Shown here: one piece after another, positions 40,299-48,709 of the stretch
Layout of the letters: every line of letters starts with the position of its first letter
How positions within the stretch are numbered: the first letter of the stretch is position 1
DNA from: Thalassolituus alkanivorans
Lineage (GTDB): Bacteria > Pseudomonadota > Gammaproteobacteria > Pseudomonadales > Oceanobacteraceae
DNA length: 64,000 nt
Reading direction: 5' to 3'
NCBI RefSeq assembly: GCF_020447205.1
Contig: NZ_JAJAEL010000012.1
Coordinates: 1 to 64,000 of the forward strand
Program-made: the position numbers and the translations under genes
Notes under the pieces: model-generated
The model's database searches: none
What the model was told of the DNA's origin: nothing
What the model saw: only the letters and a program-made list of their open reading frames with translations

Positions 40299-42497
40299 AT
40301 GGATATTTCATTACTTCTCGATCAGTTAAACGATGGCCAGCGCAATGCGGTGGCTGCAAGTTCACGCCATCAGCTGGTACTGGCCGGCGCCGGCTCGGGT
40401 AAAACCCGCGTGCTGGTGCATCGTATTGCCTGGCTGCTGCAGGTGGAAAATGTCTCGCCGTTTTCAGTGATGGCGGTGACCTTTACCAACAAGGCCGCCA
40501 AAGAGATGAAAGGCCGTCTGGAGCAGTTGCTGCAGATACCGGCGAATGGCCTGTGGGTAGGAACCTTCCACGGTCTGGCGCACCGCCTGCTGAAGTTGCA
40601 CTGGCGTGAAGCGCGATTGCCGCAGCATTTCCAGATTCTCGACAGCGACGATCAGCAGCGGCTGATCAAGCGGCTGATGAAAGCCAACAATATTGATGAC
40701 AGCCGCTATCCGCCGAAGCAGATTCAGTGGTTTATCAACGAACAGAAAGATGAAGGTCGCCGTGCAGCGCATGTGATGCCGTCAGCCGATCCGTTTTCGC
40801 GCACCATGCAGCAGGTCTATCAGCTGTATGAAGACAACTGTCAGCTGAACGGACTGGTGGACTTCGGTGAAATTCTGCTGCGTGCGCACGAACTGTGGTT
40901 ACAGCACCCGGACTTACTGGAGCATTATCAGCAGCGCTTCCGCAATATTCTGGTTGACGAGTTTCAGGATACCAACAACATCCAGTACGCCTGGATCCGC
41001 ATGCTGGCCGGGGATCGTGTGTCGGTGATGGCGGTGGGCGATGACGATCAGTCTATTTACGGCTGGCGCGGTGCCAATATCGATAATATCCGTAACTTCC
41101 AGCACGATTTCCCCGGTGCCGAACTCATTAAGCTGGAACAGAATTACCGCTCGACCAAAACCATTCTGGAAGCTGCCAACGCGGTGATCGCCAACAACAC
41201 CGGACGTCTGGGCAAGAGCCTGCACACCGAAGGTGAAGAGGGCGAAACCATCCAGCTGTACAGCGCGTTTAACGAGCAGGATGAAGCGCGTTATATCGCC
41301 GATCAGGTCGATGAGTGGGCGCGCAGTGGCCGTCGGCGTGCCGAAATGGCCGTGCTGTACCGTTCCAATGCGCAGTCGCGTACGCTGGAAGAAGCCTTGT
41401 TGCGTGCCGGTATTCCTTACCGCATTTATGGCGGCCAGCGTTTCTACGAGCGGCTGGAAATTAAAAATGCCCTGGCTTATCTGCGTTTATTACTGAACCG
41501 TCAGGATGACGCATCGGTTGAGCGTGTTATTAATGTTCCGGCGCGCGCAATTGGCGAAAAAACCGTGGATATTCTGCGCAGCTATGCCCGCGATCAGGGC
41601 AGCTCGTTATGGGCGGCGGCTGAGGCGGCGGTACAGCATGGCATGCTGCCGAAACGTGCCAGTGCGGCGGTGCAGAGTTTTCTCGATCTGGTCGAAGAAA
41701 TGAGCGTCGGTATCGACGAGCTGGAGCTGCATGAAATTGTCGATCAGGTCATTAATCAGAGCGGTCTGATTGAGCACCATAAAAAAGAAAAAGGTGAAAA
41801 GGGCCAGGCGCGCCTCGATAACCTTGAAGAATTAATTAATGCCGCACGCCAGTTTGAAAGCGACGATGGTTTTAATGCCGATGACAACGATGATGCCGAA
41901 GCGAATGAGCTGGCATTATTCCTCGACCGCGCGGCGCTGGATGCCGGTGACGGTCAGGCCGACGAATACGAAGATGCTGTGCAGTTAATGACGCTGCACT
42001 CGGCTAAAGGTCTGGAATTTCCGCAGGTGGTTCTGGCCGGCCTGGAAGAAGGCTTATTTCCGCACAAAATGTCGATGGACGAAGCCGAAGGCCTCGAAGA
42101 AGAGCGGCGGCTGGCTTATGTCGGCATTACCCGGGCAATGGAAAAACTGATTATTACCCATGCTGAAAGCCGGCGTTTACACGGCCAGGAAAATTACAGT
42201 ACGCCATCGCGTTTTATCCGCGAAATTCCATCCGAACTGATTGCCGAAGTGCGGCTGAAAAACAGCGTCAGCCGGCCACTGACGGCCCGTGATCCTTCAG
42301 CAAGAATGAAGCAGCCTTCTTTTGTGCACGGTAATCTGCCCTACACCTTAGGACAGCGCGTGTACCACGAAATGTTCGGTGAAGGCACGGTGCTGCAATT
42401 TGAAGGGCAGGGCAGCGGTCTGCGGGTACAGGTTAATTTTGATGACGCCGGCAGCAAATGGCTGGTGGCCAGCTTTGCCAAACTGGATGCACTTTAA
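40299..42497 (+). CDS. uvrD: DNA helicase II
   Basis: 3'-5' superfamily 1 helicase for nucleotide excision repair and mismatch repair. The 732-residue protein has Walker A AGAGSGKT (29-36), AVTFTNKAAKEM (motif Ia), DEFQDTNNIQYAW (motif II), GDDDQSIYGWRGA (III), EQNYRST (IV), LMTLHSAKGLEFPQVVLAG (V) and VGITRAMEKL (VI). The C-terminal LGQRVYHEMFGEGTVLQFEG segment is the UvrD RNA-polymerase-binding Tudor-like domain, which separates it from Rep. The gene is monocistronic or weakly linked to the following TRAP gene (46 nt). Confidence 0.96.
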   Translation: MDISLLLDQLNDGQRNAVAASSRHQLVLAGAGSGKTRVLVHRIAWLLQVENVSPFSVMAVTFTNKAAKEMKGRLEQLLQIPANGLWVGTFHGLAHRLLKLHWREARLPQHFQILDSDDQQRLIKRLMKANNIDDSRYPPKQIQWFINEQKDEGRRAAHVMPSADPFSRTMQQVYQLYEDNCQLNGLVDFGEILLRAHELWLQHPDLLEHYQQRFRNILVDEFQDTNNIQYAWIRMLAGDRVSVMAVGDDDQSIYGWRGANIDNIRNFQHDFPGAELIKLEQNYRSTKTILEAANAVIANNTGRLGKSLHTEGEEGETIQLYSAFNEQDEARYIADQVDEWARSGRRRAEMAVLYRSNAQSRTLEEALLRAGIPYRIYGGQRFYERLEIKNALAYLRLLLNRQDDASVERVINVPARAIGEKTVDILRSYARDQGSSLWAAAEAAVQHGMLPKRASAAVQSFLDLVEEMSVGIDELELHEIVDQVINQSGLIEHHKKEKGEKGQARLDNLEELINAARQFESDDGFNADDNDDAEANELALFLDRAALDAGDGQADEYEDAVQLMTLHSAKGLEFPQVVLAGLEEGLFPHKMSMDEAEGLEEERRLAYVGITRAMEKLIITHAESRRLHGQENYSTPSRFIREIPSELIAEVRLKNSVSRPLTARDPSARMKQPSFVHGNLPYTLGQRVYHEMFGEGTVLQFEGQGSGLRVQVNFDDAGSKWLVASFAKLDAL

Positions 42498-42543
42498 TTC
42501 AGAACACAATACGGTTGAAACAATAACAAGGAGCAAACGGAAT

Positions 42544-43632
42544 ATGAAACGCCTGACGACCCTGCTGCTGTCCGTAGTGGCTATCGCCGGACTCAGTGGC
42601 TGCCAGAAAGATGCAGAACAAGCCGCTGTAGCCGCACCGCAGCAAACCTTTAAATGGAAGCTGGTAACGTCCTGGCCAAAAAATTTCCCGGGTCTTGGCA
42701 CGGCGCCAGAGCGTTTCGCGACGATGGTGAACGATATGTCCGCCGGCCGTTTGCAGATCAAAGTCTATGGTGCCGGCGAACTGGTTCCGGCATTGCAGGT
42801 GTTCGATGCGGTATCTCAGGGCACCGCCGAAATGGGTCATAGTGGCGCGTATTACTGGAAGGGCAAAGCCGCCGCCGCACAGTTTTTTACCTCGGTCCCT
42901 TTTGGTCTGACGGCGCAGGAAATGAACGGCTGGATTCAGTACGGTGGTGGTCAGCAATTATGGGAAGAGGTTTACGCGCCGTTTAATTTATTACCGCTGC
43001 CGGGTGGTAATACCGGTGTGCAGATGGGCGGCTGGTTTAATAAAGAAATTAACAGCGTCTCCGATCTCGAAGGTCTGAAAATGCGTATTCCGGGTCTGGG
43101 CGGCGAAGTACTGGCCCGTGCCGGTGGTACGCCGGTGACCTTGCCGGGCGGTGAAATTTTCACCTCGCTGCAGACCGGTGCCATCGATGCAACCGAGTGG
43201 GTTGGCCCGTATAACGATCTGGCGTTTGGCTTATATAAAGTCGCCAAACACTACTATTACCCGGGCTGGCACGAGCCGGGTTCGATGATGGAATTTGTGA
43301 TTAATAAAACCGCCTTCGAAAAACTGCCAAAGGATCTGCAGGCCATTGTGCGGGTGGCAACCAAAGCGGTTAACGAAGACATGCTGGCGGAGTACACCAC
43401 GCGCAATCAGGCAGCGCTGACTGAACTGAAAGAAAAACACGGCGTGGATGTGCGTGCATTTCCGGATGATGTGCTGAGCAAACTGCAGGTGTTGTCGGAG
43501 CAGGTAGTGGCTGAAGTGTCGGCGGCTGATCCGCTGGCACAGAAGGTTTATAACTCGTACAAAAATTACCGTGATCAGGTGAAGGCTTACCATGCGGTGA
43601 GCGAGCAGGCCTATATCAACGCGCGGGATTAA
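42544..43632 (+). CDS. TRAP transporter solute-binding lipoprotein, TakP-like
   Basis: Binding component of a tripartite ATP-independent (DctP-type) importer. The 362-residue precursor has a lipobox LSGC (Cys20), so it is lipid-anchored rather than free in the periplasm. The mature chain begins WKLVTSWPKNFPGLGTAPERFA. It has MRIPGLGGEVLARAGGTPVTLPGGEIFTSLQTGAIDATEWVGPYNDLAFGLYKVAKHYYYPGWHEPG, the region that in TakP binds 2-oxo acids with a metal. The start at 42544 has AAGGAG upstream and gives the lipobox; an earlier in-frame start would run into uvrD. No DctQ or DctM membrane genes are adjacent, so the permease must be elsewhere. Confidence 0.88.
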   Translation: MKRLTTLLLSVVAIAGLSGCQKDAEQAAVAAPQQTFKWKLVTSWPKNFPGLGTAPERFATMVNDMSAGRLQIKVYGAGELVPALQVFDAVSQGTAEMGHSGAYYWKGKAAAAQFFTSVPFGLTAQEMNGWIQYGGGQQLWEEVYAPFNLLPLPGGNTGVQMGGWFNKEINSVSDLEGLKMRIPGLGGEVLARAGGTPVTLPGGEIFTSLQTGAIDATEWVGPYNDLAFGLYKVAKHYYYPGWHEPGSMMEFVINKTAFEKLPKDLQAIVRVATKAVNEDMLAEYTTRNQAALTELKEKHGVDVRAFPDDVLSKLQVLSEQVVAEVSAADPLAQKVYNSYKNYRDQVKAYHAVSEQAYINARD

Positions 43633-43658
43633 ATAACAGGGATTGGTTGCGGTACAGG

Positions 43659-43677
43659 CCGGGCGTCAGATGCCCGG
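43659..43677. terminator. Hairpin between convergent TRAP and HDOD genes
   Basis: CCGGGC (43659-43664) pairs with GCCCGG (43672-43677) around a 7-nt loop. On the plus strand an AT-rich stretch follows but no strict T tract. Confidence 0.5.
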
Positions 43678-43678
43678 T

Positions 43679-44557
43679 CTAATATTTATAATTACGGTAG
43701 CCAATTCCCAGCTCTTCAAAATTAGCCTCCATCTGCTCGATATCGTATTCCCCCAAACCCAGATAGGTTAATACCTCACTGCCGATATTCTGCCATTCCA
43801 GATCTTCTGACTGACGGCCAAGAATGCGGTAATTTCCGCAGATATGCTCCGCCAGCTTGAGAATAGCGAGCAGCGTTTTTGCTTCCGAATCTTTGTAATT
43901 GTCGCTGGCGAAATAGCGTGATGCGCTGTGGTGCTCAGCAATGACATCGCACAGCAGTCTGGGCAAATTCCACGACTTGGCGGTGTAATAACCGACGACC
44001 GCGTGGTTGGTATTCAGCTGCAGGTTTTCCACATCTACCACCCGCAGTTCCGGGTGGGCGTAAGACTCTTCCATTACCTGCAGATAATTATCGAAGCGTG
44101 CCATCAGTAACGGGATGCCACAGTTATGAAACAAGCCCAGCAGGTAAGCCATATCCGGATTGGGATAGCCGACCTGTTTGGCAATGGCAGTTGCTACCTG
44201 GGATATATCATTTGCGGTATCCCAGAAGCGGTTCATATTCACGATGGTTTCGTCACTCATCTGACTTTTAATGGATAAGCCATTGATGATGTTCACCACA
44301 CTGTTCAGACCAATCAGGCTGACTGCCTGTGCGACGGAAGTAATACGGTTTTTAAGGCCATAAAACGGAGAGTTCACCACTTTAAGTACCGTACCGGCCA
44401 GCCCGACATCCTGGCTGATCAGTTTGGAAATACGCCCAAGATCCGGGTCGGGCATAAACTGTTCCATTTGCAGATCGACCAGAATCTGCGGCTGTGGCGG
44501 GATTTTAATCCCCTGCATGATGTGCTGTATCTGCTCTTCCGACAGTTGCTGAGGCAT
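43679..44557 (-). CDS. HDOD domain protein
   Basis: A 292-residue protein with one HDOD domain (about 15-215), a noncatalytic relative of the HD hydrolases used in signalling. Typical segments are LISQDVGLAGTVLKVVNSPFYGLKNRITSVAQAVSLIGLNSVVNII, GLFHNCGIPLLM and AVVGYYTAKSWNLPRLLCDVIAEHH. The last 70 residues are family-unspecific. No output or receiver domain is attached. HDOD proteins frequently take part in c-di-GMP or chemotaxis-linked control, and this window carries several c-di-GMP enzymes, but no direct link is visible. It is convergent with the TRAP gene and divergent from rlmI. Confidence 0.88.
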   Translation of the reverse strand: MPQQLSEEQIQHIMQGIKIPPQPQILVDLQMEQFMPDPDLGRISKLISQDVGLAGTVLKVVNSPFYGLKNRITSVAQAVSLIGLNSVVNIINGLSIKSQMSDETIVNMNRFWDTANDISQVATAIAKQVGYPNPDMAYLLGLFHNCGIPLLMARFDNYLQVMEESYAHPELRVVDVENLQLNTNHAVVGYYTAKSWNLPRLLCDVIAEHHSASRYFASDNYKDSEAKTLLAILKLAEHICGNYRILGRQSEDLEWQNIGSEVLTYLGLGEYDIEQMEANFEELGIGYRNYKY

Positions 44558-44672
44558 GACAAGTCCGGAGAAGGGAAACGAATGTCATCAAGAATAGCAC
44601 CGCTTTCTGGGGAAGTTTGTCAGAGCATGCGTATAATGCGCTCCTTTTTGTAACCGGCCCCAGAGGTGAATC

Positions 44673-45869
44673 ATGCTCCCGACACTGCGACTCAAAGCCA
44701 AGGCTGAACGCCGTCTGAAAGGCGGTCACCTGTGGGTATACAGCAATGAAGTGGATATCGCTGTTACGCCACTGAAAAACATGACCGCCGGTACTGAGGT
44801 AGTGGTCGAAGCCGCCAATGGTAAAGCGCTGGGAGTCTCCGTGGTCAGTCCGGAGCAGCTGATCTGTGCGCGCCTGTTCAGTCGTGACAGTAAACAGACG
44901 CTGGATACCTCTCTGATTGTGCATCGTTTGCAGGTAGCACAGAGTGGCCGTGAATTGTGGTATCCGCAGTCCTGTTACCGCTGGGTGTTTGGTGACAGCG
45001 ATGGTCTGCCGGGACTGGTGATTGACCGTTTTGGCGATGTGGTGGTGATCCAGATTTCCAGTGTGGCAATGGAGCTGCGTCGTCAGGCCATTATTGATGC
45101 CGTCAATAAAGTCGCCAAACCACAGTGCATCGTGCTGAAAAACGATGGCAAGCTGCGCGCGGTCGAAGGTTTGCCAGAGTACGTGGAAGTGATTCAGGGC
45201 GCGCTGGAAGACGATTGTGCCCCGTTGGTAGAAAACGATACCCGTTTTATGGCGCCGGTGATTCACGGTCAGAAAACCGGCTGGTTCTACGATCACCGTG
45301 AAAACCGTGCACAGCTGAACCGTCTGGTTAAAGGCAAGCGCGTGCTGGATGTATTCAGCTACGTTGGCGGCTGGGGTGTGCAGGCGGCCAATCATGGTGC
45401 GGCGGAAGTGCACTGTGTTGACGCCTCTGCTCAGGCGCTCGACTGGGTAGAGCAGAACGCAGCGCTGAATGGTGTGGCAGAAAAAGTACATTGCTGGGAA
45501 GGCGATGCCTTTGCAGCGCTGCGCCAGCTGAAGGATAACGGTGAGCGTTTTGATGTGGTGGTGATGGACCCGCCGGCGCTGATTCCGCGTCGTAAAGATA
45601 TCAAAGCCGGTGAGCAGGCTTATCACCGCCTGAACCAGCTGGCGATGCGTCTGCTGAGTAAAGACGGTTTGCTGGTGGCGGCATCCTGTTCCATGCATCT
45701 GGCGGAAGATCGTCTGCCGGATATGCTGCGTGTTATGGGGCGTGAGCTGGATCGTGAAGTGATGATTCAGCATGTCGGCAGTCAGGGCGCTGACCATCCG
45801 GTATTACCGGCCATCGCCGAAACCCGTTATCTGAAAGCGGTGTTTGCCCGCGTGTTACCGACCCGCTGA
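44673..45869 (+). CDS. rlmI: 23S rRNA cytosine-1962 C5 methyltransferase
   Basis: Methylates C1962 of 23S rRNA with S-adenosylmethionine. The 398-residue protein has an N-terminal PUA domain (RLKGGHLWVYSNEVD), a central linker domain and a C-terminal Rossmann domain. Key motifs are TGWFYDHRENRAQL, LDVFSYVGGWGVQAANHGA, VMDPPALIPRR and VAASCSMHLAE with the catalytic Cys339. Length equals E. coli RlmI. CCAGAGGTG precedes the ATG. It ends at a strong terminator shared with the convergent lipoprotein gene. Confidence 0.93.
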   Translation: MLPTLRLKAKAERRLKGGHLWVYSNEVDIAVTPLKNMTAGTEVVVEAANGKALGVSVVSPEQLICARLFSRDSKQTLDTSLIVHRLQVAQSGRELWYPQSCYRWVFGDSDGLPGLVIDRFGDVVVIQISSVAMELRRQAIIDAVNKVAKPQCIVLKNDGKLRAVEGLPEYVEVIQGALEDDCAPLVENDTRFMAPVIHGQKTGWFYDHRENRAQLNRLVKGKRVLDVFSYVGGWGVQAANHGAAEVHCVDASAQALDWVEQNAALNGVAEKVHCWEGDAFAALRQLKDNGERFDVVVMDPPALIPRRKDIKAGEQAYHRLNQLAMRLLSKDGLLVAASCSMHLAEDRLPDMLRVMGRELDREVMIQHVGSQGADHPVLPAIAETRYLKAVFARVLPTR

Positions 45870-45908
45870 ACGGCAGCCGACCGGCGGTGGTATAAAAACT
45901 GGTGGTAT

Positions 45909-45936
45909 AAAAAAAGGGAGCTCAGGCTCCCTTTTT
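45909..45936. terminator. Bidirectional terminator, rlmI / imelysin-like gene
   Basis: GGGAGC (45916-45921) pairs with GCTCCC (45926-45931) around TCAG, with seven A to the left and five T to the right. Confidence 0.9.
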
Positions 45937-45954
45937 ATTATGTGATCGTTCGCT

Positions 45955-47226
45955 TCAGTTGGCGCTGGCGAGTGGCACTTTAAGGGCGCTGGCGGTGCGT
46001 TGCAGCAGCGACATCAGCTCAATAAGACGCTGGCGGCATTGCTGACGCGCTTCGGCATCGGCGACGCCCTGCTGTTTCCAGTTTTCCACACTGTCATCGA
46101 GCAGCTGTAACTGCTGCTGCCATTCCAGACTCAGGTCCTCGTGGCGCTGGCCAAGCAGAGCCGGTAATCCGGTGCCGGCTTCGGTTTCACTCAGCGGAAA
46201 GTACAGGTTGCGAATACCCGCTACGATAGCACCGGTATCAGCCCAGGTGGTCTGGCTGAACTCACTGCTGGTGCCACTCAGGCGTTTGGCCAGCAATTCA
46301 TCTGACAGCAATTTCTGCGTAGCGCTGAAAGCCGCTTTTAATACCTGATCCGGCTCTGAGCGCTGCAGCAGGTTGGCATAGTAACCGTTGCTTGGCTCCC
46401 AGCGGCGTTGCAACCGGTGCAAATGTTTCTGCAGCTGTTCGCTCAGCAGCTGCACGTACTGGCGACGGCGGTTATGGTTCTGAACATCAATATCGGCCGG
46501 TTCTTCATCGGCGCTGCTGGCGGCATCTTCGTGATGAACCACGTCACCGGTTTCCGCTTCGCTGTTGCTGCCACCTTCGCTGGCTACCACAACGGGAGCA
46601 GTGTTTTCCTGTGGAAAGAAGTCGCGCGGCGAACGCTGGCCCTCGGCGCCCCACAGCATAAATTCGAACGCGTGGTAGCCCAGACTGGCGTAACTCGGGT
46701 CAGAGAAACCGTGCTGTGCCAGCAGGCTGTCTTCATTCAGTTCCAGCGTCAGATCGTTAACGATGCCGCTGAATGGATAGCCGGGCACATGGTCGATATA
46801 GCCGCCCTCAATCGGCCAGCTGTCGAGCAGGCTCAGGGTATGCTGATAGTCGATGCCTTTCTTGTGCCAGTCCGGTGGATCATTGATCGGCAGCTTGGCG
46901 TAAATCAGTGTCTGCAGATACGCGCTGTAAGCATTACGCCAGGCCTGACGCACCTCGCCGAGGCTCATGGGGTTGGGATGATATAAAAAGGAGGCCAGGC
47001 GGCTGTCGAGTTCCTGCGCGGTCTGCGCAGCCATCGACACCTCTGTGTAGGCGCTCAGACCCAGGTGAGCGGCGAATGCACTGCTGTCCGGAATACTGTC
47101 CTGTTCGTTTCCAGTATCTGCGGTCTGTTCTGCAGGGCTGTCCTGTTGCAGGGCTGGCTGATCACAGCCGGCCAGTAATCCGCTTAACAACAGGGCGCTG
47201 ACCAGCACCGGCTTTGCGTACTTCAC
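45955..47226 (-). CDS. Imelysin-like (peptidase M75 family) lipoprotein
   Basis: A 423-residue envelope lipoprotein (lipobox LLAGC at about residue 21). Imelysin-family helices are recognisable: RQAWRNAYSAYLQTLIY, and the family-defining G-x-H-x-x-E motif in SLGYHAFEFMLWG. Imelysins take part in iron uptake; whether they are active peptidases is doubtful. Residues about 225-265 form a Glu/Ala-rich low-complexity insert. I chose the GTG at 47226 because AGGAG precedes it by 7 nt within the last codons of the HAD gene, and because the signal peptide then starts correctly. It probably forms an operon with the HAD hydrolase (4-nt gap). Confidence 0.8.
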   Translation of the reverse strand: MKYAKPVLVSALLLSGLLAGCDQPALQQDSPAEQTADTGNEQDSIPDSSAFAAHLGLSAYTEVSMAAQTAQELDSRLASFLYHPNPMSLGEVRQAWRNAYSAYLQTLIYAKLPINDPPDWHKKGIDYQHTLSLLDSWPIEGGYIDHVPGYPFSGIVNDLTLELNEDSLLAQHGFSDPSYASLGYHAFEFMLWGAEGQRSPRDFFPQENTAPVVVASEGGSNSEAETGDVVHHEDAASSADEEPADIDVQNHNRRRQYVQLLSEQLQKHLHRLQRRWEPSNGYYANLLQRSEPDQVLKAAFSATQKLLSDELLAKRLSGTSSEFSQTTWADTGAIVAGIRNLYFPLSETEAGTGLPALLGQRHEDLSLEWQQQLQLLDDSVENWKQQGVADAEARQQCRQRLIELMSLLQRTASALKVPLASAN

Positions 47227-47230
47227 AGGC

Positions 47231-47893
47231 TTACTCCTGATCCCTGAGGCTGATAATTGGCCAGCCTTTCTGTGCGGCGATGGCGGCCAGACGGTCATCC
47301 GGATCAACCGCTACCGGGTTATCCACAATTTCCAGCAGCGGCAGGTCATTATGGGAATCACTGTAAAAGTAGCTGCCGGCCAGTTCAAACCCCTGTTGCT
47401 GCAACCAATCCTGCAGGCGGACCACTTTACCCTGCTGGAAACTTGGTATACCGACAATATTGCCGGTATAGCGCTCATCCTGCATCTCCGGATGCGGGGC
47501 GATAATATGCTCAATGCCCAGCAGCTCGGCTATCGGGTAGGTCACAAAACCATTGGTTGCGGTGATAATCAGCAGGGTATCACCCAGACGCTTATGGTGG
47601 GCAATAAGGTCACGGCTTTTTTGTGAGATCAGCGGCATGATGCGCGCTTTGAGAAACGCGGCGCGGGTATCCAGCATATGTTGCAACGGATACTGGGTCA
47701 GAGGCTTAAGCGCAAATGCCAGATATTCGTTAATATCCAGAGTGCCGGCCTTATATTGCTCGTAAAAATAATCGTTACGGAGCTTGTGTTGTTCAGGGTC
47801 TGCAAGCCCCTGATCGACCAGATATTGTCCCCAAGCATGGTCGCTGTCGCCATCCAGCAGGGTGTGGTCGAGATCGAAAATAGCCAGTGCCAC
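47231..47893 (-). CDS. HAD-IB family hydrolase (SerB-like phosphatase)
   Basis: A 220-residue cytoplasmic phosphatase of HAD subfamily IB. Motif I is IFDLDHTLLDGDSD with the nucleophile and acid Asp pair, motif II is IITATNGF, motif III includes the Lys of QQGKVVRL, and motif IV is FYSDSHNDLPLLE. A helical cap lies between I and II. Relatives dephosphorylate phosphoserine or small phosphomonoesters; the substrate here is unknown. The GTG at 47893 is preferred: it places motif I near the N-terminus as in the family, and AAGG lies about 10 nt upstream. An ATG at 47983 would add 30 residues. It precedes the imelysin-like gene and is divergent from rppH. Confidence 0.83.
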   Translation of the reverse strand: MALAIFDLDHTLLDGDSDHAWGQYLVDQGLADPEQHKLRNDYFYEQYKAGTLDINEYLAFALKPLTQYPLQHMLDTRAAFLKARIMPLISQKSRDLIAHHKRLGDTLLIITATNGFVTYPIAELLGIEHIIAPHPEMQDERYTGNIVGIPSFQQGKVVRLQDWLQQQGFELAGSYFYSDSHNDLPLLEIVDNPVAVDPDDRLAAIAAQKGWPIISLRDQE

Positions 47894-48211
47894 GAGAGTC
47901 AGCCTTTTTCCGGTGCCGGTTAGAAAATTAGTCGCTATTCTAAGGGCAACAGCGCATACTTTCCTTATAATTCTGAGTTTCAAACGAAGAAATAATCGAA
48001 CATATTGGTTCTAAACAATGCCGGCTGCCAGGGGGCGGATTGTGGCAATTTCCGGACAATTCAGCCTGTCTCCCAGAGTCTGAATTAAGGTGAGTCCGCC
48101 ACCGGATTCCTGTATGCCTTGCCCCCGTTATTGCCTGCCTTATCTTCAACTGCTTGACCTTTGTGGTGAAATCGGCAAGTTTTGAACCATCAGACTGTAC
48201 TGGACGGCATT

Positions 48212-48703
48212 GTGATTGACGAACATGGTTACCGCCCTAATGTCGGTATTATCCTTTGCAACGACAAAGGACAGGTCCTCTGGGCCAGACGCATAGGCCA
48301 GGATGCCTGGCAGTTTCCCCAAGGGGGGATCAAAGAAGGTGAATCGCCGGAGAAGGCGCTCTATCGCGAGTTGATGGAGGAAGTTGGCCTGAGTGCGCAG
48401 GATGTGCAGATACTGGGCTGCACCCGTGGCTGGTTACGTTACCGCTTACCACGGCGTATGGTGCGCCATGACAGCCGGCCTGTTTGTGTCGGGCAAAAAC
48501 AGAAATGGTTTCTGCTTAAGCTGGTGGGTGACGATTCGCGGATCAACGTCAGCGCTACCGATAAGCCGGAATTTGATGGCTGGAGCTGGGTCAGTTACTG
48601 GTTCCCGCTGGGAGGGGTGGTTGCATTCAAACGCGATGTGTATCGTCGTGCCATGACGGAACTGGCACCGCGCATTGCCAAGCTGCAACGGAAAACCAGC
48701 TGA
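48212..48703 (+). CDS. rppH: RNA pyrophosphohydrolase
   Basis: Removes pyrophosphate from the 5' end of mRNA and so starts RNase E-dependent decay. The Nudix box is complete in [23 protein letters not shown]. The family ends [28 protein letters not shown] and [10 protein letters not shown] are present. The GTG at 48212 begins [14 protein letters not shown], matching the conserved RppH N-terminus, and has GGAC upstream; an in-frame TTG at 48182 would add ten residues. Length is 163 residues. It lies 6 nt before ptsP, the usual gammaproteobacterial rppH-ptsP pair. Confidence 0.93.
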   Translation: MIDEHGYRPNVGIILCNDKGQVLWARRIGQDAWQFPQGGIKEGESPEKALYRELMEEVGLSAQDVQILGCTRGWLRYRLPRRMVRHDSRPVCVGQKQKWFLLKLVGDDSRINVSATDKPEFDGWSWVSYWFPLGGVVAFKRDVYRRAMTELAPRIAKLQRKTS

Positions 48704-48709
48704 GGGTTT

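Noticed and set aside
44505-45797. Minus-strand reading frame of 430 codons
   Set aside because: Antisense to rlmI, which has all its motifs. The frame has His/Thr/Gln-rich shadow composition and no recognisable domain.
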